Source: Purshia tridentata
Lineage: Eukaryota; Streptophyta; Magnoliopsida; Rosales; Rosaceae
Direction of reading: 5' to 3'
DNA length: 64,000 nucleotides
Assembly (NCBI GenBank): GCA_003254885.1
Contig: QANT01004134.1
Span: 1 to 64,000, forward strand
Part shown: positions 24,119 through 36,900 of the stretch, one piece after another
Numbering within the stretch: position 1 is the first letter of the stretch
Layout: the number at the start of each line of letters is the position of its first letter
Translations under genes and position numbers: made by a program
The notes under the pieces: generated by a model
What the model was told of the DNA's origin: nothing
The model's input: only the letters and a program-made list of their open reading frames with translations
Databases searched by the model: none

Positions 24119-26136
24119 TTACATTGCATGTTCAGCGGGTTGTGACTGGTATGTGCGCCGCCTCAGCTGAGACTCTGAAGTAGGCTGCTGCAAGAAGATC
24201 TTCGTTGGATCATTGGGATCAACATACCTGCAAAATTAGCAAATCGTAATTTAAACAACAATTGCTTCTCTGATTCACTTTATAACAAGCATCCATGGCA
24301 AAATATGTCACTTACGCATGTCTCATCATCTCATCAACAGGAGTTTGTGATGCTTGTAAAGGATCCACATGAGGCTGTGACCCGGTGTTGGAGTGTTGAT
24401 ATGGCTGATTATATTGTCTCACTGAGGAGATCAAGTTGAAAAAAAGCGGAACAAATGTCCCACAGCCCCCTTCTTTGAACAAAATCTTGAATGAGTGAGT
24501 GGAATATAGAGCTGCAGATTGATTTTCTGGAATCACCTGAAATTGGTCATCAAGACAAATAGGATCCCCAAAATCAGAAGACAGGTTATGGCCAATAATT
24601 GGAATCATATAAACGATATACTTACAGGCTCCACATGACCAGAAATGTTGTTGCAGTGAAAAATTGGTTGGTTAAACTTTTCACCATGGACATAAAGCTG
24701 CAAAATGAATCAACCAAAGGTCAGTGAGATGCAAGTAAATGGATATAAAAGAAAGACAGCAAGAGACATCAAGTATATGCCCAAACTGCACCAAGACAAA
24801 ACAATCTTTACACTCTGCAAACAAGCAAACAGTCATCACATACAACAATACTTTTTAGCCTTACACATAATAAAAGTACTCTCAGCAGAGCCCCGAAAAA
24901 TAGGCGCCCATGAGCGCCTGAAATCCAGCAGCAGTGGGTAATTACTGCTGTGGGATTACAGTAATTCCCTGAGATAATTAGAATTGTTGTACCGGTGGAT
25001 CATGACTGGATATAGGTTTTTTTATGAAATACTTGTGAGTTTGACATGAAAGTTTAATGAAATACATCATACTTTTACATTAATTGCTAATGCTGTTTGT
25101 CAGATAACAACAATGAGAGAGACAGGGTTGTCAAAATCAGGATCCTGCATAAGATCCACAAGAGGGCCCTAGAGATCAATCATAAGATCATATCAAGGAT
25201 TTTACAAACTATGTTAAATGGCCAAAGGAACATATGTGTGTATATATATAGACCAAACTTATAGGGGGAAGAAGTGCTTGACATAAACAAAGTCAGAATG
25301 TGCTAAAAATACTCTGACCTTTAACCTAAAGCATTTTTTCTTACTCTTTTCAGTCTCAAAAGAAGACCGCATAGAAAAGTGTAGGGAAAAAGTTTGATAT
25401 TGGAGGCTTTGTAAATTTGCTAATACTAGACCACCTACATGATTAAACATTCATATGTCATTCACCATCAGAATTTTCAATTTTCCCACGTGTAAAGACT
25501 AATTCTACTGTTCAAAGTTTTCCACGCATCATTTATCCAAGGAAAAATAATCATCAGGTACAAAGCAATATAGAGGTAAGACTTAAGTATTACATACCAG
25601 GGGCATATCAAAAGCAGTGAAGTTCCCATCGGGCTTCTTGGAAACAAAGACCATGCGTACGTTTGACAAGTAGATAGTTCCCTTTGCTTTAAGACGACCA
25701 CCATTAGATCTGAAAGTCGAAGAAGGCAATACTCAAATTCAACACCAAATAATGCAATCACAAAAACTACTCTGGAATTGGAATATATTTCGACTTAGAA
25801 GTTATCACACTTTCTCTCTCTCCCCAAGCACTCTAAGAAAGCAAGAAAGAGGTTTACAAGTTAAAAAATTCACTCATTTTGCATTTATCGTCAAGCTACA
25901 ATGTTGGGCATACATACAGTCGATCGAAATCCCAACCAAAACCCAGAAAAGAAAACGATGAAAATTGAATAATTAATGGGAAAATTAGTGAATTAGTTAA
26001 TACAGAACGAATGAATTTCAACGTACCCAGGAATCTTATCGACCTCGAACTCGACGCCGTCTCTGGCCAAGACGAACATCTCGTTGACGAACGGAACGGG
26101 GAGCCCATTAGGGAAGAGCTGAGGGTTCAAAGCCAT
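24119..26136 (-). CDS. WBP2-like GRAM domain protein
   Basis: Five exons (complement of 26027-26136, 25598-25709, 24626-24697, 24316-24536, 24119-24227) encode 207 aa. Characteristic segments are MALNPQLFPNG, PVPFVNEMFVLARDGVEFEVDKIPG, KGTIYLSNVRMVFVSKK, FTAFDMPL, FNQPIFHCNNISGHVEPV and FKILFKEGGCGTFVPLFFNLI, together forming a GRAM/PH-like domain over about residues 15-150. The tail is Pro/Gln/Ser-rich and ends YVDPNDPTKIFLQQP. In animals WBP2 binds WW-domain proteins through PPxY motifs; no PPxY is visible here, and the role of the plant proteins (such as Arabidopsis At5g11680) is not established. The intron between exons 2 and 3 is about 900 bp. Confidence 0.88.
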
Positions 26137-28233
26137 CTTTCTTTCTCTTTCGGTTTCGGTTTTTCTGCCTCCGATACAGAAAGAGGGATCAAAATCACCG
26201 CGTTGCTTTGGTTTTGGTTCGGTCCGAATCAAACACGTCTTCTTTAAATTGCTGTCCAACGCCCTCACCGAATACTCCAGCACCCACCCGCTTTCAGTTT
26301 CCGCAACTTTCTCGAAAATGACTTGTATATACCGTTTTTTTTCCTTTTTTTTTTATAGAATAACTATATTAACTATATATCTATATTATTTGTGAATTAA
26401 AAAAGTTAATAATATCTAAATATACAATTAGATGCAATCTTATTTACGAATTGACATATATAACCTTTCCCTGCCTCTATTTTGGCCTGCCGTGTCCTTT
26501 CATAGTATTATGATGTTAAATTGATAATTGTCTATAATTCCAGTTATTGATTTTGCTATTATTTCCCTTTTTTCTTTGTTTTTTCCGTTTAATCCACTCT
26601 CATCATATATGGTGATATAATTGATTTGTTTTGATGGTGTGGATACGTACTAATACTATATCCTCGGTTTTTCTTTTGATATTGTGGTAGAGTAGCAGTA
26701 TTGAAGAAGAATAGGATGAGTATGGAAAATACTACTAATCCTAATTTGATTTTTCTTAGCAATAAAAGCTTTTTGTATGTTTCATGAGTAACATATATAT
26801 TATCTGAAATCATATCATTGCATTAAAAGACAATTATAAATCAAAATGAGAATGCGCGCTATGAGTGTTGAAAAAATTGAACTGTATAGCATTAGCTAAA
26901 AATATATCATATTATGCTTAATTCATAACTCATAAATTATGATTATTAGACATAAAAGATTAGAGATACAAGTTATTGACTTATTTTTAGGATTTATGAT
27001 TTATGAACATTTCCGACCCGAAAAAATAAAATAGCAACATTTGATGTGATTTTGATGTGATCATTTATACATAAATAACACTGTATAATTGTTGATACTA
27101 AAATTCTTGTTGGATCTGATTTTAACAATCAACAATGAATCAATCAACTATAAGCCCACCACTCGGACGTCGCGCTTCCTTCGAACTTTTGTCTCCTTGA
27201 ATTGTTGAAATCTTCCCGTGGGGTGTACCTGCAATAACACTCCGATGCTAAAATGAGTGAATAATTCTATTTGCTTCTCAATATGTTCTTTTTTCCTTAG
27301 GTTCGATCCCTTTTCATGGAGTCGCATTCCTTCTTATATAGAAAAAATAATTCTTCCGTTACCTCCTACCTTCGCTCCTTTTTCTTCCCGTTATACTCTT
27401 TTAATACATTTGATCGTTGGTGTCTTTACTCGGGTTCGTGGGTCATTAAGGTTGGGATTAGTACAGGCTATGCTTTTAAGATAAAAAATATTACCGTTTC
27501 TATTTTTGGGCTTATACCTTTCGGGCTTCTCACCTTCCCTTTGGATTGGGCTTGGTTATGTCTCAGCCCTGGGTCCAGGCCCAGATCTTTCTGTCGCCTA
27601 CAATAATTGTATATTTATTTATACGTACGTATGTCATTTTCATCAAGTTTGCAGAACTCATGGTCATGGCGCGCTGAACAAATTGTATCTAAATAGTATA
27701 AGTATTATTATTAATTTGTTTTTGGTGAAGGTACTGACACTTGAGTATTATTAGTGGTAATAAATAACTATTGTTTTAAATTTTTTAATTTATATTAATA
27801 TGGTATATTTTGTTTGATTAATAACTTGACTTATTATGAATTTATGAATTAGAGTTAATCTAATTAATTAACAAAAGTTTTCGCTACACACTCAGTATAA
27901 ACCCTCCTTTATTGTAATAAAAAAAAATAAAAAAAAACTTGGCCTACGTACTCTGCATAATAATTACTGCATTTAGTACAACGTGTTGAAAAGGAGTGAA
28001 AAAAGAAAAAAAGATTAAATTGTTATTGGCACTCTTGTACTAAAATAAACACATTTGAATGAGAAATACAAGTAATTATAATTTGGCTAGTACCTTATGC
28101 TACCTTATGCTCCTATAGATTGTCTCCTAATACAATATATCAAGGACCGAAAAGTCTAATTAATTAACATATATCTATGCTCGTAGTCTCGTCGTAGATG
28201 ATTAATATCTCTCATGCACACACAATTAAGTAC
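26137..28233. other. Intergenic region holding a solo LTR
   Basis: AT-rich DNA with no gene found. The main structure is the 513-bp solo LTR at 27090-27602, which accounts for the GC-richer stretch and for the overlapping short open frames at 27257-27754. The remainder is homopolymer-rich and unassigned. Confidence 0.5.
27090..27602. mobile_element. Solo LTR of an LTR retrotransposon, 5-bp target duplication
   Basis: The segment begins TGTTGATAC and ends CGCCTACA, giving canonical TG...CA ends. It is flanked by a perfect 5-bp direct repeat ATAAT (27085-27089 and 27603-27607). The internal stretch CGTGGGGTGTACCTGCAATA / ACACTCCGATGCTAAA is of the kind I associate with Ty3/gypsy LTRs in plants, read on this strand. 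There is no gag-pol sequence next to it, so it is a solo LTR left by recombination between the two ends of a full element. Confidence 0.8.
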
Positions 28234-30899
28234 TCAAACCATTGCCGTTTCCGGCACCTCAAAATCAGCTTCCTCCACCACGAGCGGCTGCGACGCGGTG
28301 GGATTATACTGTTGAAGCACCAGAACCGACGCCGTGGTCGAAAATTCCGACGTCGCCAAGAAGCTTCCCACAGGCCCCAGCTCCGCACAATCACTTGTAT
28401 CCACCAACGGCGCCGTCGGGGGCATCCTCCCCACTATAAACAGACTGCTCTTGCTCATCGATTTCAACTCCGCCATGATCTCCGCCTTGCTCTCCACCAC
28501 CTTCTCCTCGTAAAACATCGAGTACTCCTCGTCCGCCTTCTTCGTGCTGTTCCGCAACTCCCTGTACTCCGCCAACAACTTATCGTCATCCTCCTTCTCG
28601 TCGCTGCTGTCCTCCTCTTTCAATATCCTCTTGTTATTGTCGGCGGTTATTCCGACCAACTGCGCCCCGAACCTCAGCGTCTTCCCCGATGGGGCCACGA
28701 ACCTGACCAAAGTGAAAAAGATCCCCGGATGCTCCGCCAGCCTCATACCGTACGCCAGGGCCTCCCGGTCGTCCCGTCCCCCAAAAAACGCCACCACCAC
28801 CTTGTACGACACGTCGCTGGCGGATACCTGGGTGGTCCCGCCAAGTCCCCGGTCCACCAGAACCCCAACCGAGCACGGCGCGTGACGCAGCACGCGCTCG
28901 TTGACGGACTGGAACGAGTGTCCCAGAGACTCCATGTTGCCATCCAGCCTCTGGTGCTTGTGAAACGGGAGGAGAATCATGGCGGCGGTTTTCTGGTGGG
29001 CGCTGGTGCAGATGTCTTCGTGGATGTTGTTGAGGGATGAGATGGCGGTCATGGGGCGGACCTTGACGGTGCTGAGCTGCTCGTAGGCCTCGAAGGCGAT
29101 GACCATGGTGTCCTTGTTGTTGTCGTCGCTCTTCTTGTTCCAGAAAGGGAGGCCGTTGTAGCGGGCCTTGTGGACCATGGAGATGGCGGAGGAGCGCTCG
29201 GAGAGCTCCATGAGGTGCATGGCGTAGACGGTGAGGCGGCCTCGCTTGCGGGTCCCGCGGGAGGACTCGATGAGGTTGATCATGGTGGGGATGTTGCGGG
29301 TGCTGTGGAAGCAGATGAGCATTCGGAGCTCCGTGTCCGGGTTCTTACGGAACACGCTCCGCTGCTTATACGGTGCTCCACGTCGAGCTGGCTTGTACAC
29401 TGCCATCACTAGTGGGGTCGTGATGAAGGTGGTGAACAGCGCCATTAGGACGAAGATCGCAAACGTCTGGTCGTTCAGTACCTGCACGTACCGTACCCAT
29501 GCTCACAAAGTAATTAACTTTTTTGGAATTGTAAGGAATTATGAAAAGCTGGTGGTGAATAAAGTTTGTAATGAGTTAATTACCTTTCTGTCCTTGCCAA
29601 TATTGAGGACGATGAGCTCTACGAGGCCCTTGGTGTTCATAAGGAAGCCAAGAGCCAGTGCCTCCCTGAAGGGCATCTTACACACCATCGACAAAGTGAC
29701 AGTCCCCACAATCTTCCCAAACGAAGCGGTGAATATAACAAGCACCAGCAACGCCCAAGACAGCGCTCCGCTTATGGTCGCCACGTTGGTCTTCAGCCCA
29801 CTCGAAACGAAATAAAGCGGTAAAAAAAGCCCCGACACCAGATCCTCTATCTTCTCTATTAACACCCCAGCGAACGGCCCATCCTTGGGGATTACAATCC
29901 CCACCACAAACGCGCCAAACAGCGCGTGTATTCCAATCGCATCTGTCACGAAACTCGCCGCCAGAACCAGCGACAGCGTGATGCAAATGTACAGCTCCTT
30001 TACCGGCTCGCCGTCAGGCGATCTCCGAGCCATCATTGCAAGCACCGGCCGGAAGACAAAAACTGCGAATCCGACGAAGCCAGCGCCGCAGAGCAGGACC
30101 CACACGGAGACGAGGGGGGAGGTGTTGGTGCCGGTGAGGGCGATGGCGAGGGCCAGTAAGATCCAGGCGGCGACATCGTTGACGGCGGCGGCGGACATGG
30201 CGATGCGGCCGACGTCGGTGGTGAGGAGCTTGAGCTCGGCGAGGATGCGAGCGAGCACGGGGAAGGCGGTGATGGAGAGCGCGACGCCGATGAAGACGAG
30301 AAAGGGGCCTTGGTCGACGCCTTTGGAGACGGTGGAGCGGAGTACGAAGGAGGTGAAGACGCCGAGGACGAAGGGGAGGGTGATGCCACAGAGAGCGATT
30401 CCGAGGGACTTCTTGCCGGTGCAGCGTATGGCGCGAATGTCGAGCTCGAGTCCGACGAGGAAGAGGAAGAAGAGGAGGCCGATGTTCGCCACCGTGTCCA
30501 GTACGGTCATGCTCTTCGCTGGAAATACGGTGTGGAGAAACTTCTCGCTTCGCCCCAGCGCGGAGGGTCCAAGCAGTATGCCACCCTGTAATTAATTAAT
30601 TAATTAATTGATTAATTAATGTGTGCATGCATGATGCAATGCATGTATTGTAATTAAAATGAAAATGAAAAAAATTGCATGCAAAATTGGCTTACAATGA
30701 CTTCGGCTATGACTCTGGGTTGGCGGAGAGGTTTTAGGAGGAATGCAAGAGTTCTGGTGAAGGCTACGACCAAACAGATCTGGAGGATGAGTAAGGGGAG
30801 AGCGTAATCCAGTGGATTTTCACCTTGGAATGACCCATTGGATGTTGCCTTCATGGGTGGTGCCGGGTTGGCCGGTGGTGGCGGCGACTGCGGCGCCAT
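28234..30899 (-). CDS. CHX18: Cation/H+ antiporter, CHX18-type (CPA2 family)
   Basis: Three exons (complement of 30696-30899, 29584-30585, 28234-29481) encode 817 aa, typical for CHX proteins. A short leader ([22 protein letters not shown], as in CHX18) precedes about 12 membrane segments over residues 35-440: [57 protein letters not shown], the [19 protein letters not shown] segment with the conserved Asn-Asp pair, [42 protein letters not shown] cytosolic regulatory tail of about 370 residues follows, with USP-like folds ([21 protein letters not shown]). These transporters exchange K+ for H+ at endosomal or prevacuolar membranes in pH and K+ homeostasis. The coding DNA is much GC-richer than the surroundings. 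An in-frame ATG at 30989 would add 30 residues; 30899 is preferred by homology. Confidence 0.92.
30590..30620. repeat. (ATTA)n simple repeat next to the CHX exon 2 acceptor
   Basis: ATTAATTAATTAATTAATTGATTAATTAAT lies in CHX intron 1, directly beside the exon 2 acceptor (30586-30588). Confidence 0.9.
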
Positions 30900-31640
30900 C
30901 TTCAGACCAACTGAATTGTAAACAACTTGTGCTGCAGGCTCAGCTAATGAATTATGTTTTCCTTTTCTTTTGACTTGAAGATCATGCAATCTTCATCTCA
31001 ACGTGCATGTATCTTATGTAATGTAACTGTGGAGGATCACAACGATACGCAGAGCAAAGGGAGCGAATGGTAGAAATAAGAGGAATAAAGCAACTTAATT
31101 ATAGCACATGACAACGCTTTCCTTGCTTCTTAGAAAGGGCCTCATTCCTTCTTCTCCTCCTATATATGGTTATTGTTAGTTTAGAGAATTTCACTTGGTT
31201 GAGTTACACCAACACTCTCCACATTTTTTAATATTTTCCCTTTTTTTAGTAAACATAAATTAACTGAACCAAACAATTTGAGTCAGAACAACAAGGCTAG
31301 CTAGCTATACAAAACAGGCCAAGCAACAACACGAGAACAAACTAACTAACAAATAACAAAGAAACCAAAACCGAAATAAAAAGAGACATAAAATGAGATG
31401 AAATAACTAAGAGCATTCTCTTCATCAAACATCAGCATCTCATCTCCAATGCTTATACTCTTTCCTACAAATAAAATTAAATCGAGAAGAAAATTGAAAG
31501 CCTCTCCATGTCAAATGTTTCCATTAACTAGGAAAATGCAACTCTGTTTACAAATTGATACATCCTTCCATCCCAAGCTATCACAAAACTAAAAAAGAAG
31601 GGGGTACAACAGTCCAAATAAAAACTAAGTTCAGCCAATC
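30900..31640. other. Intergenic: CHX promoter and L18c 3'UTR
   Basis: 740 bp without a supported gene. The left 250 bp form the CHX 5' region (the TATATATGG motif near 31164 is a TATA candidate), and the right end is the L18c 3'UTR. Confidence 0.45.
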
Positions 31641-33371
31641 TCAGAATTGAAGACCATGTTCCCTAGCGGCATCAGCAAGGGCTTCCACACGTCCATGGTA
31701 TGGATATCCACCTCGGTCAAAGGCCACCTTTGTAATCCCTTTCTCCAAACAGGACTTTGCAATGACTTCTCCCACCTTCTTTGCCACTTCCTGTTGCCAG
31801 AAGCTTGAATATATCAGGACTTTTGTTGGACAAACAACAAAGTTAAGGGAAAGAAGTTTCATCAAATAGAAGGTAAATTTAGCAAATTAGCAACCAAAAA
31901 AATCAAGGTCTAGGCTGAATCATAAAACTTCTCCAACTGTAAAGTTTTGTTCTTATCATCATTTAGTAATTATCCAAAAGGAATTAATCTACAGAAAGAT
32001 CAAATAATAAAAGACAAGTGATAGAAGGAGCTTGCAAATTGTTGTTATGCAACTGTTTAACTAAGCAAGGGCTTCAGGAAAATAAAGTTATGATAAAACT
32101 TATTTTGACCATATTTAGATATAAGGGAAAAGATATCTATTGAACAATTCCATAACAGAGATGCACATATGCAATAAACTTTTCAGACTATTGAAACACA
32201 TGGCCTAGCAACAATATTCAGCAAGCTGCTCAATCAATATCTGTGAACTTACAACGGTAGGACCAGAAGTGTAGTCAAACTCTTCAGAGATGGGTTTCTG
32301 CATTGTTGAAGCGGATGTGAGTGTGTGCATCTTGGTATCATCAATCACTTGGGCATAGATGTGCTTGTTGGAGCGGAAGACACATAACCTTGGCCTTTCG
32401 GGAGTCCCTTCAACCTGAAAAAACAAGAAATGCGTCACCCATAACCAGAACTAGCAACTCTCATTTTCAGGTAATATCTTTCAACATATTAGAGAGGACA
32501 AGGAGTGAAGCATGAACAAAGAACCATTAGAATTTAAAGGCTCCAAGAACCAGCAAAACAAATAAATGTTCACAAGATGGTACATTTCGTAAACTTCACC
32601 AGCATACTATGATGAGTGTAGAGAACAGAATCAAGGGTCTTATCAAGAAATAGAATCATTGGAAAATATTTCTGAGAAGTTCATTTTAAATGGGAGAGTG
32701 AATTAATGATGCTAATAAGCACCCATTTAGAGCTTCACAATTTCGCTTTCAGAACTTCCAACAGAGAGAACACACTAAACTTTCCAAACCACCTAGTACC
32801 AGAACCTCAAGAGATTAAGAGAGGCACACACAGTCATGGGGACTTGGTCCACTTAAAGGAGGTGCCTGCTAATGCCCATTCTTTTCCATGAGCATTCAGT
32901 GTGACAAAGCAGAATCCAAGCAGTTAAGGTAATCTATGCTTAATCTGCGCTTAGACTGAAAATTCTGTAAATCAAAACTAAAGCAGGCTAAACCCAGTTC
33001 ATGTATATGCAAATGAGTGACTATATGATATATGAAATGGAAAACACACGCACATTTTCCTAGTCTTGGGAAGCTATGCTCCACTAATGTATGTTGGGAA
33101 GTCAATGCTCCAGTTCAGAATATGTAACCTTAATAAAATTGCAAAATTGGATGGATAGAATGAATTATAGAGAGAGAGAGAGAGAGGAGGTTGGTACCTT
33201 CTTTCTTATACGAGTATGGCGGGCGGTCCGGTCTTCTCTTTTGGTAGTAGCTTTGGCTTCCACAACAAGAGATTGAGGCCTTGGAGTCGCCACCCCCACA
33301 AGCTTAGGACGCACCCATAGCTGTTGGGAAGTCGATGCCGCACTCCCAAGGAACGAAAGTGACGCTGACAT
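31641..33371 (-). CDS. RPL18: 50S ribosomal protein L18, chloroplastic (uL18c)
   Basis: Three exons (complement of 33198-33371, 32253-32414, 31641-31790) encode 161 aa. Residues 1 to about 40 form a Ser/Ala-rich transit peptide ([16 protein letters not shown]). The mature part is bacterial-type L18: [85 protein letters not shown]. The protein binds 5S rRNA in the plastid large subunit and helps to place it in the central protuberance. Length and the C-terminal GLQF end match land-plant orthologues. A (GA)n run lies beside the exon 1 donor (33168-33187), and a (TC)n run occupies the 5'UTR. Confidence 0.95.
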
Positions 33372-33999
33372 TCTATCTATCTCTCTATCTCTCTCTCTCT
33401 GTCACTCTGTCTTGCTGTGTATTTCTAAAGCCCCATTGCCCCATTCTTCTATTTGTTACCTTATCCTTCCCACCCGCGCCCAGAACAAGCATTGCCCTCT
33501 CTGTTTTTTAAATTTTTATTTATTTATTAAAAAAGAACCCTTTTACCAAAGGGATTTTTTGTCATTAGCCAAATTTCTCATTTTGTTGAAGGATTTTTTT
33601 TTTCTTTTTGAAATCTGTTATTTTTTTGTTGGGTAATTTCATTGGATTTAAAGGAATGTTTTTTTTTCTTTGAATGAATGTTTTTTTGTCATATAAAACA
33701 TGGATTGCTCGTTTTTTATATCAAACTCACATGTTAAAATGTTAAAATGTCAAATTGTCAATTTAAATTATTAATTAATTATATATTCATTTAAATATAT
33801 AATTTGATTAGTACATTACCCTGCCTAGTTAAGATTTTTATTATATGTTTAATTAAGCTTAAAATAAGTTAAATATATTTAAGAAAATGACTAGTGTTTT
33901 TGAGCAGAGAGGCTTGCACTCTGCTTGGTTCAGTGACTAGTGACGAAGAAAGAGAACAAAATCATCCTCATCATCTATTTTACAAGAAGGATTTGAATA
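33372..33999. other. Intergenic: L18c promoter and RH50 3'UTR
   Basis: The 33378-33410 stretch is CT-rich 5'UTR of L18c. From 33500 onward the DNA is AT-rich, with AGGATTT(T)-like and AATGTTTTTTT-like local duplications. No gene seen. Confidence 0.45.
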
Positions 34000-36900
34000 C
34001 TAATACACAAACTCATATGCAGCTGGTACATCGTGCACCGGGTGACCTTTTTGGTTTCTTTCCATGATCCTTCGTGCAAGGGAGACTTGCTTGCCAACCA
34101 CAAAGATAAATGCCTTGCCTATTCCTCCAGCACCTCTGGCAGTTCTTCCAACACGTCGCACATACTCACTTGGATCACGAGGGAAGTCGAACAGTATAAC
34201 ATGATCCACACCAGAAAAGTCGATTCCACGTGATGCCCTGCCAGATATTTCATAAACATCAAGTTGTTGTTATAGTATATCTCTCCTTTTGATGGAACAG
34301 AAAACTAACCCGTGCATGCATACCTATTGTGCAATCAAATTTCAGTAACACAAATAATGCATACCTATCAGTGCAAACTAAAAACTGTGAGACTTGCTCT
34401 GAATGAGATTTGGTGAACTCCTCCATATTTGCAACCCGTGATTCTTGCGCCAGAGCAGAGTGGAACGGTAGAACTTGAACACGAGTTCCACTTCTGTCAA
34501 AACGTCGTAATACATTTTCAACTTTTCGGCAGGTCTCAATCTGCAAATTAGAAAGGAAAGTCTAACTCTAATTAAATCAAATATGTGGACCATAATAAAC
34601 TATGTAAGCCACCCAAAAGGAAAAGGTTCCGCCTTACCTTGTTACAGAAAACTATTGTTTTGGGAACTGGACTTCCCTCCACAAGCTTCAGAAGAGCAGA
34701 TTTCTTATTTGTGAATGCCATCTCGGGAGATTTTTCACTTCCATCATCTCCACTGCAATCTACAAGAACCTGAACATGAAAAGGATTAAAAACGATTTGA
34801 AAGGGAACTTATGAAAAAGAATTTCTGTACCCTTTTCTCCAACAACTAAGAAACTAAGCAATGGGATAACTATTGGAAACCAACCTCTTCAAGGCCAGGG
34901 CTTATACGGTGCATTCCAGGTGCCATGACTACTTCACAATCAGGAAAAACTTCAACTAATTTGTTGTAAATGTTAAGTGGTAAAGTTGCAGTCACAAAAA
35001 GATATTGTGTGGTGACAGATGATGTATTGATCAAACTCTGCAGTGCTGCTTCAAAATCCTCATCATTAAAGAGTATATCTACCTCATCCAGCACGGCACT
35101 GCAACAAGAGGTTCTAATTATATTAACATGCACTAGTAAAATATCTTGTCAAATTCAGGTAAATCAACAAACACAAGCACGAATGGACACACCCACACCC
35201 ACCCACAGACATAGAGATTGACTAGTCAACAAGAACACCAAGAACTCCTAAATTCTATTATTCTACTTACATTTAGATTAATTTAAATGCGAGTGAATTT
35301 ATTTGTCAAAGTGAAAGAAGCGCAATGAAGTATAACAGGTTAAGACAATTACAATATTACATTAACCAAACTAACAAGCTAGCTAATGGATACAGACAGC
35401 AGAAATCAAGGTCCATCGTTCTCAAACCTCCTCAAAAGTTTTCAAATAAAGTTTATCACTCATTGACAACACAGGCTATGAGAACCCATTCAAGCAAATC
35501 CTTAGTTATTCACATTTTATGCTCTATCTAAAATATGTGGTTCAACATTTTTTGTCAAAGTTGACAATAAAAATAGTGACAGAGTGCTGCTTGATATACT
35601 CTCAAGAAACAAAAACATTACAATAGCCAAGTAGGGGGGAACCAGAATTATAAAGAAGCTTTAATTTTATCAACCCCGAGACATAATTATGAAAACTGGG
35701 GTACCATCGTAGATTTGTTAATTGCAAGAAGCCCTCTTTAATTAGATACATAAATCGGCCAGGTGTTGCTATTAGAACATCAACACCTTGTTGTAAATTC
35801 TCCAGCTGAGTTTTCTGTCGATAACCACCTGTTACAACCATAGACCTTACTGGAACCCCAAATTTTGAAATTGATCGGCAATTACCCAAAACCTGCACAA
35901 GTTACACTTGCATTAGGTAATGGCTGCAACACTCTTAAGAGGGATGCAATAAGACTAAATATCCATTATCCTTTTCTACTGATATGCAAACTGCATGAAA
36001 AAATAGTAATAATAATAAAAACTTCTTTCAAACAAGCACCAAATTTGCATTTGTGGTTGGTAAATGCCTTTCTGCATCTTGGCTCTCTATGCCTTTTCCA
36101 TAAACAGCTCTGCAGGGCTGAGCATTTTATTCATGGACAAGCATAGGGCCTATGGACTAACATCAAGGTCACAATTATATTTCTGGTTCCCATCTAATTG
36201 TACATATTAGGCACAAAGAAAAAGGTCAAACAACTACGAGCTGGCAATAAACTAATATGCTTAGAAAGCTGTTGTTAAACCAACCTGAGCAGAGGTGACA
36301 ACAAAAATTAAAAGCATGTAGATCACAAGATGAAAATAGCAAGTAAATACACAACAGAAACTGACCTGAGAAGCCAACTCAGCAGTCGGTACCAATATAA
36401 CTACTCGAGGACTCTGTGAAAAGGACTTGCTCAGTCCTTGAAGTTCTTCTTGTCTCATGCGCTGAATTACTGGAGCAAGATAAGCTAATGTCTTTCCAGA
36501 TCCACTTTGGTCAGCTATAATAGTGCTCTTTCCCTCAATAACTGGAGCAAATGCCAAGGCCTGCAGTTATCCAAGATGTGTAACATGGGTATAAAGTGTA
36601 CTGAAGAAAATATGAGTGTGTCACTCTTTCAGCAAATATGAGTTTATCTATAGGAAACTGTTTCAATTTACATCCTTGAACAAGTTGACTAAGCACAAAC
36701 TTCATACACTAATATACTAGCATGATATTACACATTCTACAAATTTTTTAATGCCTTGACATTATTATGAACTATCAAACTAATATCTCAACATTTACAT
36801 TCAAGAATTCATCCTAACAGGTCAGAATTTCTAAGTTACACTATAAATGCAGCATTTCTCAGCAAATATGAGTTTATCTATAGGAAACTGTTTCAATTTA

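Noticed and set aside
28198-29040. 280-codon plus-strand open frame, and the similar one at 29885-30595
   Set aside because: Both are antisense to the CHX gene. The GC-rich coding sequence lacks stop codons on the reverse strand; products are Arg/His-rich without domain features.
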